Assembly: GCA_029051835.1 (NCBI GenBank)
Contig: JAIDKJ010000315.1
Coordinates: forward strand, 1-6,088
DNA length: 6,088 nucleotides
DNA from: Paramuribaculum sp.
GTDB lineage: Bacteria; Bacteroidota; Bacteroidia; Bacteroidales; Muribaculaceae
Direction of reading: 5' to 3'
This document shows, piece by piece, positions 1 to 6,088 of this stretch (the first letter of the stretch is position 1; each line of letters starts with the position of its first letter). Below the pieces are notes generated by a model. The model worked only from the letters and a program-made list of their open reading frames with translations, had not been told where the DNA came from and searched no databases. Position numbers and translations under genes: made by a program.

Positions 1-382
1 CTACCGACGATGCTTCAAGATTCTCGCGGTTATCGATACGGTCGAGCGTGGCGTCGTCGCCATCTACATGTCGCACTATGGCGAGTTTCAGCGAGTCGAT
101 CATGCCGACAAGTCCGGCCGCTTCGTCGCGCAGATCTTTCGCGCGACGGTGCCATTCGGCAGCTTTGTCGGGGTTGTTGGCGGCGGCTACTGCAAGGGTT
201 TCGTAGACGGCGTTGTTGCGGTGGGTCACGGTCTGGTTCGACAGATCGAGCCCCTCCTCCACCTGAGTGAAGCCGTCGAGCACATCGCTCGAAACGTTGA
301 GTGCCAGCATGGCCGTCAGGACGATATACATCAGGTTTATCATCTTCTGACGCGGCGACATGCGTGATCCTGAGGATGCCAT
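1..382 (-). CDS. gldM: GldM/PorM, T9SS inner-membrane motor protein (partial, N-terminal 127 codons)
   Basis: Rotor and periplasmic shaft of the type IX secretion motor: in the family, one N-terminal helix sits inside the GldL ring and a long periplasmic part reaches the GldK/GldN ring. The reverse-strand translation from ATG at 382 begins MASSGSRMSPRQKMINLMYI and continues VLTAMLALNVSSDVLDGF, which is the highly conserved GldM start (PRQKMINLMY, then a single membrane helix at about residues 15-33). Residues 35-127 are a polar, helical periplasmic segment. The gene is cut by the window edge, whereas family members are about 500 residues long. A second ATG at 361 (residue 8) lies just before SPRQKM, but homologues usually have a short leader before this motif, so 382 is preferred. 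It begins 4 nt after the gldL stop, implying co-transcription and probably coupled translation. Family assignment is firm from the N-terminal signature alone. Confidence 0.93.
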   Translation of the reverse strand, partial: MASSGSRMSPRQKMINLMYIVLTAMLALNVSSDVLDGFTQVEEGLDLSNQTVTHRNNAVYETLAVAAANNPDKAAEWHRRAKDLRDEAAGLVGMIDSLKLAIVRHVDGDDATLDRIDNRENLEASSV

Positions 383-386
383 CGGA

Positions 387-1205
387 TCAGTCGGGATTCG
401 GGGCAGCGGTCTGCCTGTTAGACATGTTGACGGTCATGGCCTGAAGCATGCGCTCGTAGATCTGGTTGAGCTGCTGCATGTGGGAGGTGAGTTTCTCCGC
501 TTCCTGATGGTAGAGTTCGCTCCTGCGGGCCGTTTCCTCATACATCCGGCGCATGTCCATCATGCCGCGGTTGACGCTGTCGAATGCGTCGAGCTGCGAC
601 GAGACGCTGCGCAGCTGCACTTCATAAATGGTGTTGAGTCCTGATATATTGCGGTTGAGCGCTGTCATCTGCTCTATATATCCGTCGAGCGTATCTCCGA
701 TGGTCTTGATGCTTTGCTCCACCTGAGCGGATACTTCGGCCGGAAACGCGGTCTGCGGGCCTGTAGTGACCTGCATGGCTGCACTGGCCTGTGGGCTTGC
801 ACTGGCCTGTACGCCGTTGCCGGCCATGACGGTGCCGTGTCCCTGCGGTGTGGCCTGTTGCGGCGTTGCAGCGTAGGCGGGTGTCTGTACGTGCGTCGCT
901 ACGGTTGCTGCGGCAGTGGCGTTCTCCTCTGTTGCGGCATGGTGGTGTCCGGTCAGGATATGCTCCCAGTCGGGTTCGCGCGGCGGACGGTCGAAGGCTG
1001 TGAGTATGAACATTATCACCTCGGTGCCCATGCCTATCGACAGCAGTGTGTCGCCGCCTGAGAGATGGAGTATCTTGAACAGGGCGCCGAGTATCACAAT
1101 GGCTGCGCCCAGAGAATAGGCTATATTGAAGAAACGCTGTCCGTTATCACCGGAGAGGAAGCGTTCCACTACGTTGCGGTATCGTTTGATCTTTCCCATA
1201 ATCAT
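387..1205 (-). CDS. gldL: GldL/PorL, T9SS inner-membrane proton-channel/stator protein
   Basis: Partner of GldM in the proton-motive-force-driven T9SS motor, located in the inner membrane. The 272-residue protein has two membrane helices at about residues 27-48 and 53-71. The first holds the conserved GALFKILH stretch (K44, H47) and the second the TEVIMF stretch with E62. By family alignment from memory, E62 matches the membrane glutamate implicated in proton flow; this is inference. Residues about 86-160 are a low-complexity linker rich in Ala, Gln, Thr and Pro with a GHHHA patch. Residues about 160-262 look like a long amphipathic helix or coiled coil in the cytoplasm. The start at 1205 overlaps the gldK stop as ATGA; a second ATG at 1199 (MGKIKR) is equally plausible. 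The frame stays open upstream to 1346, but that part has no GldL character. At 272 residues it is nearer the longer PorL proteins than the shorter flavobacterial GldL. Confidence 0.93.
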   Translation of the reverse strand: MIMGKIKRYRNVVERFLSGDNGQRFFNIAYSLGAAIVILGALFKILHLSGGDTLLSIGMGTEVIMFILTAFDRPPREPDWEHILTGHHHAATEENATAAATVATHVQTPAYAATPQQATPQGHGTVMAGNGVQASASPQASAAMQVTTGPQTAFPAEVSAQVEQSIKTIGDTLDGYIEQMTALNRNISGLNTIYEVQLRSVSSQLDAFDSVNRGMMDMRRMYEETARRSELYHQEAEKLTSHMQQLNQIYERMLQAMTVNMSNRQTAAPNPD

Positions 1206-2653
1206 TTTCTTTTTTTGTTGCCGCCCTGACCTTTGGCGAAGCCGATGTTGGTGCGTACACATCGGAAGCCTATGAACGAACGCTGCTCGTTCTGGTATTC
1301 CCACATGCGTATGTCGGATCTGATATTGTGTGCCACATCTTTCCACGATCCGCCGCGCACTATTTTGCGTTTGAGGCGGTAGGGATCGTCGGGTGCGGCT
1401 TTGTAGCGGTATTCAGGGTTCAGATCGCTCTTGATGGTGCTTACGCTTTCGGTGTAGGCTGTGGAGGTCCATTCGCTCACGTTGCCGGCCATGTCGTAGA
1501 GTCCGAAGTCGTTCGGGGCGTATGTCCCGACGCGCGATGTGATTATGTGGCCGTCCTGCACATAGTTGCCCTCCTGCGGCTTGAAATTGGCATAAAAACA
1601 GCCTTTCTCCTCGGTCAGCGGCAGATCGCCCTCCCAGGGATATTTGTTGTCGCTGACGCCCGCTCTGGCGGCGTATTCCCACTCGGCTTCTGTCGGGAGG
1701 CGGTAAGGCTCCACATACACGCCCTCGCGGCCTATGGAGCGACGCAGGAAGGCGGTGCGCCATGCGGCGAAGGCGTTGGCCTGCTCCCAGCTGACGCCTA
1801 CCACCGGATAGTCGTTGTAGCCGCCGTGTGAGAAGTACATCCTCACGTAAGGCTCGTTGTAGGCGTTGTCGAAGTCGTTGATCCATGCCGTCGTGTCGGG
1901 ATAGACATTGACTATATACGTGTTGACGAAGTCATATTCGCTCGACAGCGCGCGCGATATGGTGCGGCGTATGATTTCGCCGTCCTCGTCGATCCAGGCG
2001 GTGTCCTTGGTGATAACAGGCACCTCGGTCGGCACCGGAAGATCGGTGTTGTATTCGCGTCGGCGCGGGTCGCGTCGGTATTTGCGTCTGACGGCCTCCG
2101 ACTGGTCGTAGATCTCATACCGGTAGTTGAGCTGCGTGTCGTCGAGCTCGCGTGCGCCGGTTATGGGATTGGTGCGGTAGACGCTCTCTATGGCTCTCTG
2201 CTCGTCTTCGTCGGGGTTGCGCCAGGGTATCGGTTTGGCCCAGTTGAGATGGGGCGTCACCGGATTTCCGTCGCGGTCCTCGTCGATCTTGTATTCCTCA
2301 TTGCCTCCGTAGGCCGGATCGGCAAGACGCTCGCGGATTATGGAGTCGCGCACCCAGAAGACAAACTGCTTGTATTCGGCGTTAGTCACTTCGGTTTCGT
2401 CCATCCAGAAAGCGTCGACCGAAATACCGTGGGCGTCGGCGCGGAGTCCCCAGAGCGAATCGGCCTGCTGGGGGCCGGCCTTGATTGATCCGCGGTCAAC
2501 GAGCACCATGCCGTAGGGAGCCGGTTCGGCCCATGTGGCGGCACCGACGCCTGTCAGTTCGCCGCCCGATGCGTTGCGGCTTCCTGAGGCGCACGAGGCC
2601 AGCACGATTGATGCCGTGGCCGCAGCGATATATGTCTTCAAGTCTGATGTCAT
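1202..2653 (-). CDS. gldK: GldK/PorK, T9SS ring lipoprotein with FGE-sulfatase fold
   Basis: Outer-membrane-anchored lipoprotein that forms the large periplasmic T9SS ring with GldN/PorN. The 483-residue protein starts with a lipoprotein signal peptide: basic K6, hydrophobic stretch 8-19, lipobox LASC with the lipidated cysteine at 21. The formylglycine-generating-enzyme-like fold is seen as MVLVDRG (49-55), DETEVTNAEYKQF (85-97), PVVGVSWEQANAFAAWR (283-299), YRLPTEAEWEYAARAG (317-332), GNVSEWT (390-396), VRGGSWKD (432-439) and SFIGFRCVR (459-467). A charged stretch at about 100-275 interrupts the fold, as is usual for GldK. The cysteines that do chemistry in true FGE, after the RGGS motif, are absent (only C21, C352 and C465 exist), so this is structural rather than enzymatic. 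The tail KGQGGNKKRK is basic. It lies 32 nt after porP and overlaps gldL by ATGA. No Shine-Dalgarno is visible. Confidence 0.95.
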   Translation of the reverse strand: MTSDLKTYIAAATASIVLASCASGSRNASGGELTGVGAATWAEPAPYGMVLVDRGSIKAGPQQADSLWGLRADAHGISVDAFWMDETEVTNAEYKQFVFWVRDSIIRERLADPAYGGNEEYKIDEDRDGNPVTPHLNWAKPIPWRNPDEDEQRAIESVYRTNPITGARELDDTQLNYRYEIYDQSEAVRRKYRRDPRRREYNTDLPVPTEVPVITKDTAWIDEDGEIIRRTISRALSSEYDFVNTYIVNVYPDTTAWINDFDNAYNEPYVRMYFSHGGYNDYPVVGVSWEQANAFAAWRTAFLRRSIGREGVYVEPYRLPTEAEWEYAARAGVSDNKYPWEGDLPLTEEKGCFYANFKPQEGNYVQDGHIITSRVGTYAPNDFGLYDMAGNVSEWTSTAYTESVSTIKSDLNPEYRYKAAPDDPYRLKRKIVRGGSWKDVAHNIRSDIRMWEYQNEQRSFIGFRCVRTNIGFAKGQGGNKKRK

Positions 2654-2685
2654 ACGATGTATTATGATGGTATCATTGTTGTTCG

Positions 2686-3723
2686 TTACATGAATCTGAT
2701 GCTTTTCTGCTTATGACGGTTTTTGTCGCCGAGATCAAGCTTCATCGCATAGCCTGCAAATATCTCGTGGCTGCCGGAGCTTGCTCTGGATATCTTGCCT
2801 GTGGGATAGTCGTAGGCATATCCGAGGAAGAAATTGCGGAATTCGCCCGACAGGCTGACGCTCAACGCGTCGTCGTGACGATATCCGAAGCCTATCGAGA
2901 TCATCTTTTTCCACCGCAGACGCGCTGTCAGTGAAATCCGTGTGAATCTGAAGTCGGTGGCCATCATGGCTGAAGGCATCAATTCCAATAACGTGGAACT
3001 AATCGGAATATTGCCCCCGGTCATCAGATATAGTGTGCGGCGCGCCTGAAATTCATATTCTCCGGCGCTGCCGTTGCCGTCGGGAGTTGACGGGCCGTTG
3101 TTGTCCGATTCGTCCTCTCCGGCGCGCGACGTGGCCGGAGAGTCGGTGGAGAAGGTGACCGTGGGAGCGTTTATGTGGGTTATCGACGCCGAGGCCCAGA
3201 AGTTGCGTCGGCTATAATATACGCCGGCTCCGAGATCGAGAGCCGATCCGCTGATGTCCACGCGCGGTATGGCTTCGTCGGTGTCGTCGTGATAGTCGTC
3301 GTCGGCCGGTATGTAGACTTCCGAGCCTCTGAATTTCTCGTTGAGCACTCCCGGCTGCACGCCGATGGACATAGTGCCTCCGAACAACTTGATATGGTAG
3401 CTCAGCTGCAGATTCATGTTGAGGTCGTCGTAAAGGCCCTGTTTCTCCTGACGAACGGCTATGCCGGCTCCGAATCGTTTTCCTATAAGTTTGAACGGCG
3501 AGTCGGCTACCCCTATGAATGCTCGCGGCGCGTTGTCGATTCCGACCCACTGCATGCGTGATCCGAGCCGGAAACGCATCAGGTCGGCAGTGCCGGTTGC
3601 GGCGGGGTTGTAGAATGATCTCACCTCGTAATATTGCGACAGCAGGGGATCGGTCTGTGCGGTTACTGACACAGACGATGCCGACAAGGCTATGGCCAAG
3701 GCTATGTATAGGCGGCGTATCAT
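2686..3723 (-). CDS. porP: PorP/SprF family outer-membrane beta-barrel protein
   Basis: T9SS outer-membrane component that, in the family, binds the motor/ring apparatus on the periplasmic side. The 345-residue protein has a signal peptide (MIRRLYIALAIALSASSVSVTAQ, cleavage likely after A22) and the PorP/SprF N-terminal signature DPLLSQYYEVRSFYNPAATG (25-44). Alternating beta strands follow, and the end carries the family hallmark GYAYDYPTGKIS...SSGSHEIFAGY (301-325). Unlike many SprF proteins it extends past the last strand with a basic tail ending KQKSIRFM. Residues about 192-224 form an acidic Ser/Asp/Gly-rich segment, probably an exposed loop. The start overlaps the porT stop as ATGA (3723-3720), and the next gene, gldK, begins 32 nt after its stop. 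The porP-gldK-gldL-gldM order matches the canonical porPKLMN cluster, which separates this gene from the many unlinked SprF-like paralogues in Bacteroidota. Confidence 0.93.
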   Translation of the reverse strand: MIRRLYIALAIALSASSVSVTAQTDPLLSQYYEVRSFYNPAATGTADLMRFRLGSRMQWVGIDNAPRAFIGVADSPFKLIGKRFGAGIAVRQEKQGLYDDLNMNLQLSYHIKLFGGTMSIGVQPGVLNEKFRGSEVYIPADDDYHDDTDEAIPRVDISGSALDLGAGVYYSRRNFWASASITHINAPTVTFSTDSPATSRAGEDESDNNGPSTPDGNGSAGEYEFQARRTLYLMTGGNIPISSTLLELMPSAMMATDFRFTRISLTARLRWKKMISIGFGYRHDDALSVSLSGEFRNFFLGYAYDYPTGKISRASSGSHEIFAGYAMKLDLGDKNRHKQKSIRFM

Positions 3724-4439
3724 TCGAAGTAGAATGTGAGTACGATCATTTTCGATCGCGCCTTAAGCAGCGACCGGGTTATATCCATGCTTTGCGGATC
3801 GTCGGCCAGATCGGGCCGACGGCGTTGCAATACGTCGGTCAGTCCGAGGCAGAATTTGATCTCCGGATTGAGTTTGAAGTAGGGGAGGTAGAAGTCGCAT
3901 CCGAGTCCCAGTGTGAGGTAGACGTCGGCGGGTTTAAGCTTGATCGGGTCGTTGCGTTTCTTGGCCACATCTACAGCCGGCATTATTCCGGCGGTGACAT
4001 ACGGTCGCGAATTGAGATAGCGCACCGATGAGAATTTGATGTCGACGGGCACTACGACAAACGTGGATTTCATGTTTTGTTTCTGTTCGTCGCCCGATGT
4101 GGTGTCGAGGATTTTTATCTCACGGTTGCCAAGCCACAGGCCGGGCGCTATGCGTAGGTTGAAGTAGTCGTTGAGGCGCATGTCGATCAGGCCGCCTACG
4201 CAGAATCCGGGAGAATATGATGGCTGATCCATAAACCATGTGCGCCCGTCCTCTGTGACGTATCCGCTGTGGGCAAAAGTAAGATCCTGCGCATGCACCC
4301 CCACTGAAAAGCCGAGATGCCAGGCTCTGCCGTCGGAATAAGGACGGTTGAGGGGGCCGTGGCCGAAATCGGCCGCGCCGGCTGTGGCCGCAGTGATAAC
4401 GGCGGCTATGCTCAAGAGTGTCTTTCTAATGACGTCCAT
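3720..4439 (-). CDS. porT: PorT-like T9SS outer-membrane beta-barrel protein
   Basis: Predicted eight-strand-type outer-membrane barrel needed for T9SS function in Porphyromonas and, as SprT, in flavobacteria. From the ATG at 4439 the protein has 239 residues, close to the roughly 240 of known PorT. It starts with a signal peptide (MDVIRKTLLSIAAVITAATA, cleavage near residues 20-23). Supporting segments are LGFSVGVHAQDLTF (42-55), LRIAPGLWLG (95-104), VVVPVDIKFSSVRYLNSRPYV (128-148), the glycine-rich LTLGLGCDFYLPYFKLNPEIKF (175-196) and a C-terminal strand ending in aromatic residues (MIVLTFYFE). These match PorT as I remember it. The frame is open upstream to 4538, but residues before 4439 do not resemble a secreted protein; an ATG at 4466 is a weaker alternative. 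Its stop overlaps the porP start (ATGA), so it probably heads the T9SS operon. A generic PorT-fold barrel is the main alternative. Confidence 0.82.
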   Translation of the reverse strand: MDVIRKTLLSIAAVITAATAGAADFGHGPLNRPYSDGRAWHLGFSVGVHAQDLTFAHSGYVTEDGRTWFMDQPSYSPGFCVGGLIDMRLNDYFNLRIAPGLWLGNREIKILDTTSGDEQKQNMKSTFVVVPVDIKFSSVRYLNSRPYVTAGIMPAVDVAKKRNDPIKLKPADVYLTLGLGCDFYLPYFKLNPEIKFCLGLTDVLQRRRPDLADDPQSMDITRSLLKARSKMIVLTFYFE

Positions 4440-4648
4440 CACGTTTGATAACGGAGCGGAAAGCATGATATTGCATAGGCCGGTTAAAAACGGCTGAAAA
4501 AACCGGGTCGTCCACGTTCCCCTGACAGCAGGCGGCATTTCCGGCTTCCGGATCGCCCGGCATTTTATCTTTTTTTATAATGGCGGTTGCAGAGCTATCA
4601 ACATTTTTCACTAAATTTGCCCCATTGTTTCCCACAAATACCTACACA
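4440..4648. other. Divergent intergenic region between porT and the SurA-like gene
   Basis: This 209-nt spacer separates two start codons pointing away from each other, so it should hold promoters for both units. A plus-strand Bacteroidota-type promoter is visible (see 4587-4619). For the porT operon I could not find a convincing minus-strand TAnnTTTG element. The region has short A/T-rich tracts (4484-4502 and 4561-4580), a short CCGG-CTT-CCGG hairpin at 4541-4551 and a GGCATTT direct repeat (4534-4540 and 4559-4565). All of these are too weak to assign a role. No small gene with credible coding character was seen. Confidence 0.6.
4587..4619 (+). promoter_or_regulatory. Predicted Bacteroidota sigma-ABfr-type promoter for the SurA-like gene
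   Basis: TAAATTTG at 4612-4619 fits the Bacteroidota -7 consensus TAnnTTTG exactly, and it is followed by C as is common. A TTG at 4587-4589 could serve as the -33 element, with a 22-nt spacer that is slightly longer than the usual 19-21. Transcription would start near 4625, giving a leader of about 24 nt before the GTG at 4649. That placement excludes the ATG at 4580 as the translation start. Confidence 0.6.
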
Positions 4649-6010
4649 GTGAAATTTCGAAACATTATTTCGTTTACCGCCATGCTGTTTACGGCGGTGG
4701 CTATCAACGCTCAGAACAATGTGGCCGAAGAGGTGGCATGGGTCGTGGGCGACCAGCCTATCTGGAAATCTGAGATAGAAGACTATTATAACAATCTGAT
4801 CTACCAGCAGACGCCGATCAAGGGCGACCCTTACTGTGTCGTGCCCGAGATGATAGCTGTCGAGAAGCTTTATCTGCATCAGGCCGACATCGATACGGTG
4901 GAGGTGTCCGATGCCATGGTCATGGCCGAGGTTGATGCCCGTATAAACCAGTTTATCAATCAGTTCGGAACGAAAGAGAAGGTCGAGGAGTATTTCCGTC
5001 GCTCCATGCCCGACATCAAGCAGCAGATGCTTGAGAATATCAAGAACAATTATCGTGTGCGTGAAGTGCAGCGATCTCTCACCAAGGATCTGAAGGCGAC
5101 TCCCTCCGACGTCAGAAAATATTTCCAGCAGCTTCCGGCCGACAGCGTGCCTTACGTGCCGCTGCAGGTAGAGGTGCAGGTGATAACGTTCCACCCCAGC
5201 ATACCGCGTCAGGAGATAGAGGATGTGAAATCGCGCCTGCGCGACTTCTCCGATCGTATCAACAAGGGAGAAAGCGAGATGTCGACGCTCGCGATATTGT
5301 ATTCCGAGGACGGCGGCACTGCCATGCGTGGCGGCGAAACCGGTTTCCTCGGCCGTGGCGAGCTTGATCCCGAATATGCTGCCGTGGCGTTCAATCTCAA
5401 CGACACCCGCAAGGTGTCGCGCATCGTCGAGTCGGAATACGGCTATCATATCATTCAGCTCGTCGAAAAACGAGGCAACCGTATCAATACCCGTCATATA
5501 TTGCTCCGCCCCAAGGTGTCGGACAATGACATAAATGAGGCAATGCATCGCCTCGACTCGCTGCGCACGGATATCGTCGACAATAAGCGTTTCAAGTTCG
5601 ACGAAGTGGTGAGCTACCTGTCGCAGGACAAGGATACCCGCTACAACAAGGGTATCATGGTCAATGACAAGGATGGAACCACCCGTTTTGAAATGAAGGA
5701 TCTCCCGCAGGATATAGCCAAACAGGTGAGTGTGTTGCAGCCCGGCGAGATTTCCAAGCCGTTCCTTATGATCGACCAGAAGCTCAACCGCGAGGTGGTG
5801 TCGATAGTCAAGCTGACGGCACGCATAGAGGGACACAAAGCCAATCTGTCGGACGATTACCAGCTGCTGCTCTCCATGTATGAGCAATCGCAGAGCGAAA
5901 AGATCATACGCGACTGGCTCAAGCAGAAGATCGCCCAGACCTACGTGCGTATCGAGGACGGATGGCGCAACTGCGAATTTATCCACGAGGGCTGGATCAA
6001 GGAGAGGTGA
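4649..6010 (+). CDS. SurA-like periplasmic peptidyl-prolyl isomerase/chaperone (two parvulin-type domains)
   Basis: Periplasmic chaperone of the SurA/PpiC family, expected to escort unfolded outer-membrane proteins to the BAM complex. The GTG start gives 453 residues and a clean signal peptide (MKFRNIISFTAMLFTAVAINA, cut before QNN). The longer frame from ATG 4580 adds 23 residues containing no signal-like sequence and begins upstream of the predicted promoter. The helical SurA N-terminal domain is at about 25-165 (VAWVVGDQPIWKSEIEDYY is the typical start). The first parvulin domain at about 171-277 has YSEDGGTAMRGGETGFLGRG, PEYAAVAF and GYHIIQLVEKRG. The second at about 280-392 has NTRHILLRP but lacks the GG-x-LG core and the final GYH. 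The C-terminal helix at about 400-453 (SEKIIRDWLKQKI) matches the part of SurA that packs on the N domain. It is transcribed away from the T9SS operon. Bacteroidales often carry several such paralogues, so no symbol is given. Confidence 0.9.
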   Translation: MKFRNIISFTAMLFTAVAINAQNNVAEEVAWVVGDQPIWKSEIEDYYNNLIYQQTPIKGDPYCVVPEMIAVEKLYLHQADIDTVEVSDAMVMAEVDARINQFINQFGTKEKVEEYFRRSMPDIKQQMLENIKNNYRVREVQRSLTKDLKATPSDVRKYFQQLPADSVPYVPLQVEVQVITFHPSIPRQEIEDVKSRLRDFSDRINKGESEMSTLAILYSEDGGTAMRGGETGFLGRGELDPEYAAVAFNLNDTRKVSRIVESEYGYHIIQLVEKRGNRINTRHILLRPKVSDNDINEAMHRLDSLRTDIVDNKRFKFDEVVSYLSQDKDTRYNKGIMVNDKDGTTRFEMKDLPQDIAKQVSVLQPGEISKPFLMIDQKLNREVVSIVKLTARIEGHKANLSDDYQLLLSMYEQSQSEKIIRDWLKQKIAQTYVRIEDGWRNCEFIHEGWIKER

Positions 6011-6088
6011 TGTCGTCAGACGTTCGCGGCTCTGCGCTATACAATACACTCCTTACGCTTTTAACTATTTGTGTGAAACATGATATCG
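6011..6088 (+). other. Short region after the SurA-like gene; possible start of a next gene at 6080
   Basis: Only 78 nt remain. No hairpin with a U-tract that would mark a terminator is visible. An ATG at 6080-6082 opens a plus-strand frame reading M-I-S to the window edge, preceded by the A/T-rich TTAACTATTTGTGTG. This could be the start of a downstream co-directional gene, but three codons cannot support a product. Confidence 0.25.

Noticed and set aside
1206..1346. N-terminal 47-residue extension of GldL back to an ATG at 1346.
   Set aside because: It lies wholly within gldK in another frame, is His/Arg/Gln-rich and would place non-family sequence before the conserved GldL N-terminus; the ATGA overlap start fits far better.
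2664..2676. ATGAT-GGT-ATCAT inverted repeat in the 32-nt porP/gldK spacer.
   Set aside because: A 5-bp A/T-rich stem is expected by chance and too weak for a terminator or a credible operator.
4440..4538. Extension of PorT upstream to an ATG at 4538.
   Set aside because: The added residues would bury a clear signal peptide that begins at 4439, and they have no conserved character.
4541..4580. CCGG-CTT-CCGG hairpin followed by T-rich sequence, resembling a terminator on the plus strand.
   Set aside because: The stem is only 4 bp, the T-tract begins about 20 nt downstream rather than at the stem base, and no plus-strand gene ends before it.
4598..6049. A 483-residue open frame antisense to the whole SurA-like gene.
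   Set aside because: The plus strand carries a clear SurA-like protein with signal peptide, promoter and conserved domains. The antisense product is rich in His/Leu/Arg, has no recognisable domain, and is the expected mirror of codon bias in a GC-rich gene.
1..6088. Search for CRISPR arrays, insertion sequences, tRNA/rRNA genes, attachment sites and an undescribed gene system.
   Set aside because: No spaced direct repeats, transposase-like frames, terminal inverted repeats or tRNA-like folds were seen; the window is explained by a known T9SS operon and a chaperone gene.

Overview
The window carries a Bacteroidales-type type IX secretion system (T9SS, Por/Gld) operon on the minus strand. A divergently transcribed SurA-like periplasmic chaperone/peptidyl-prolyl isomerase lies on the plus strand. 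The phylum call (Bacteroidota) rests on the T9SS core genes, which are confined to that phylum, on a TAnnTTTG-type -7 promoter element, and on the lack of Shine-Dalgarno sequences before the starts. The moderately high GC and the presence of an outer-membrane chaperone suggest a host-associated Bacteroidales such as a Muribaculaceae or Porphyromonadaceae relative; that family-level guess is inference and weak.

Layout. Minus strand, in transcription order from 4439 down to 1: porT (outer-membrane beta-barrel), porP/sprF-like barrel, gldK/porK (lipoprotein with a formylglycine-generating-enzyme fold), gldL/porL (inner-membrane motor stator), gldM/porM (motor rotor and periplasmic shaft, cut by the window edge after 127 codons). 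The genes are packed tightly: ATGA overlaps at porT/porP and gldK/gldL, a 4-nt gap at gldL/gldM and 32 nt at porP/gldK, so they almost certainly form one transcript. gldN/porN would be expected just beyond position 1. Plus strand: a divergent intergenic region (4440-4648) with a good Bacteroidota promoter, then the SurA-like gene (4649-6010, GTG start favoured), then 78 nt in which another gene may start at 6080.

How they work together. GldL and GldM form the proton-motive-force-driven motor in the inner membrane. GldM reaches across the periplasm to the GldK/GldN ring, which is tethered to the outer membrane by the GldK lipid anchor. PorP and PorT are outer-membrane barrel proteins needed for secretion. 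The divergent SurA-like protein could help deliver these barrels, and the giant Sov/SprA translocon, to the BAM complex. That link is inferred from position and from the known role of SurA.

No undescribed system was found; this is a known machine. The points worth checking are the porT-headed operon layout, the misleading upstream ATG of the SurA-like gene, the reciprocal degeneration of its two parvulin domains, the loss of catalytic cysteines in GldK, the low-complexity insertions in GldL and PorP, and a poly-A run at the gldK/gldL junction.
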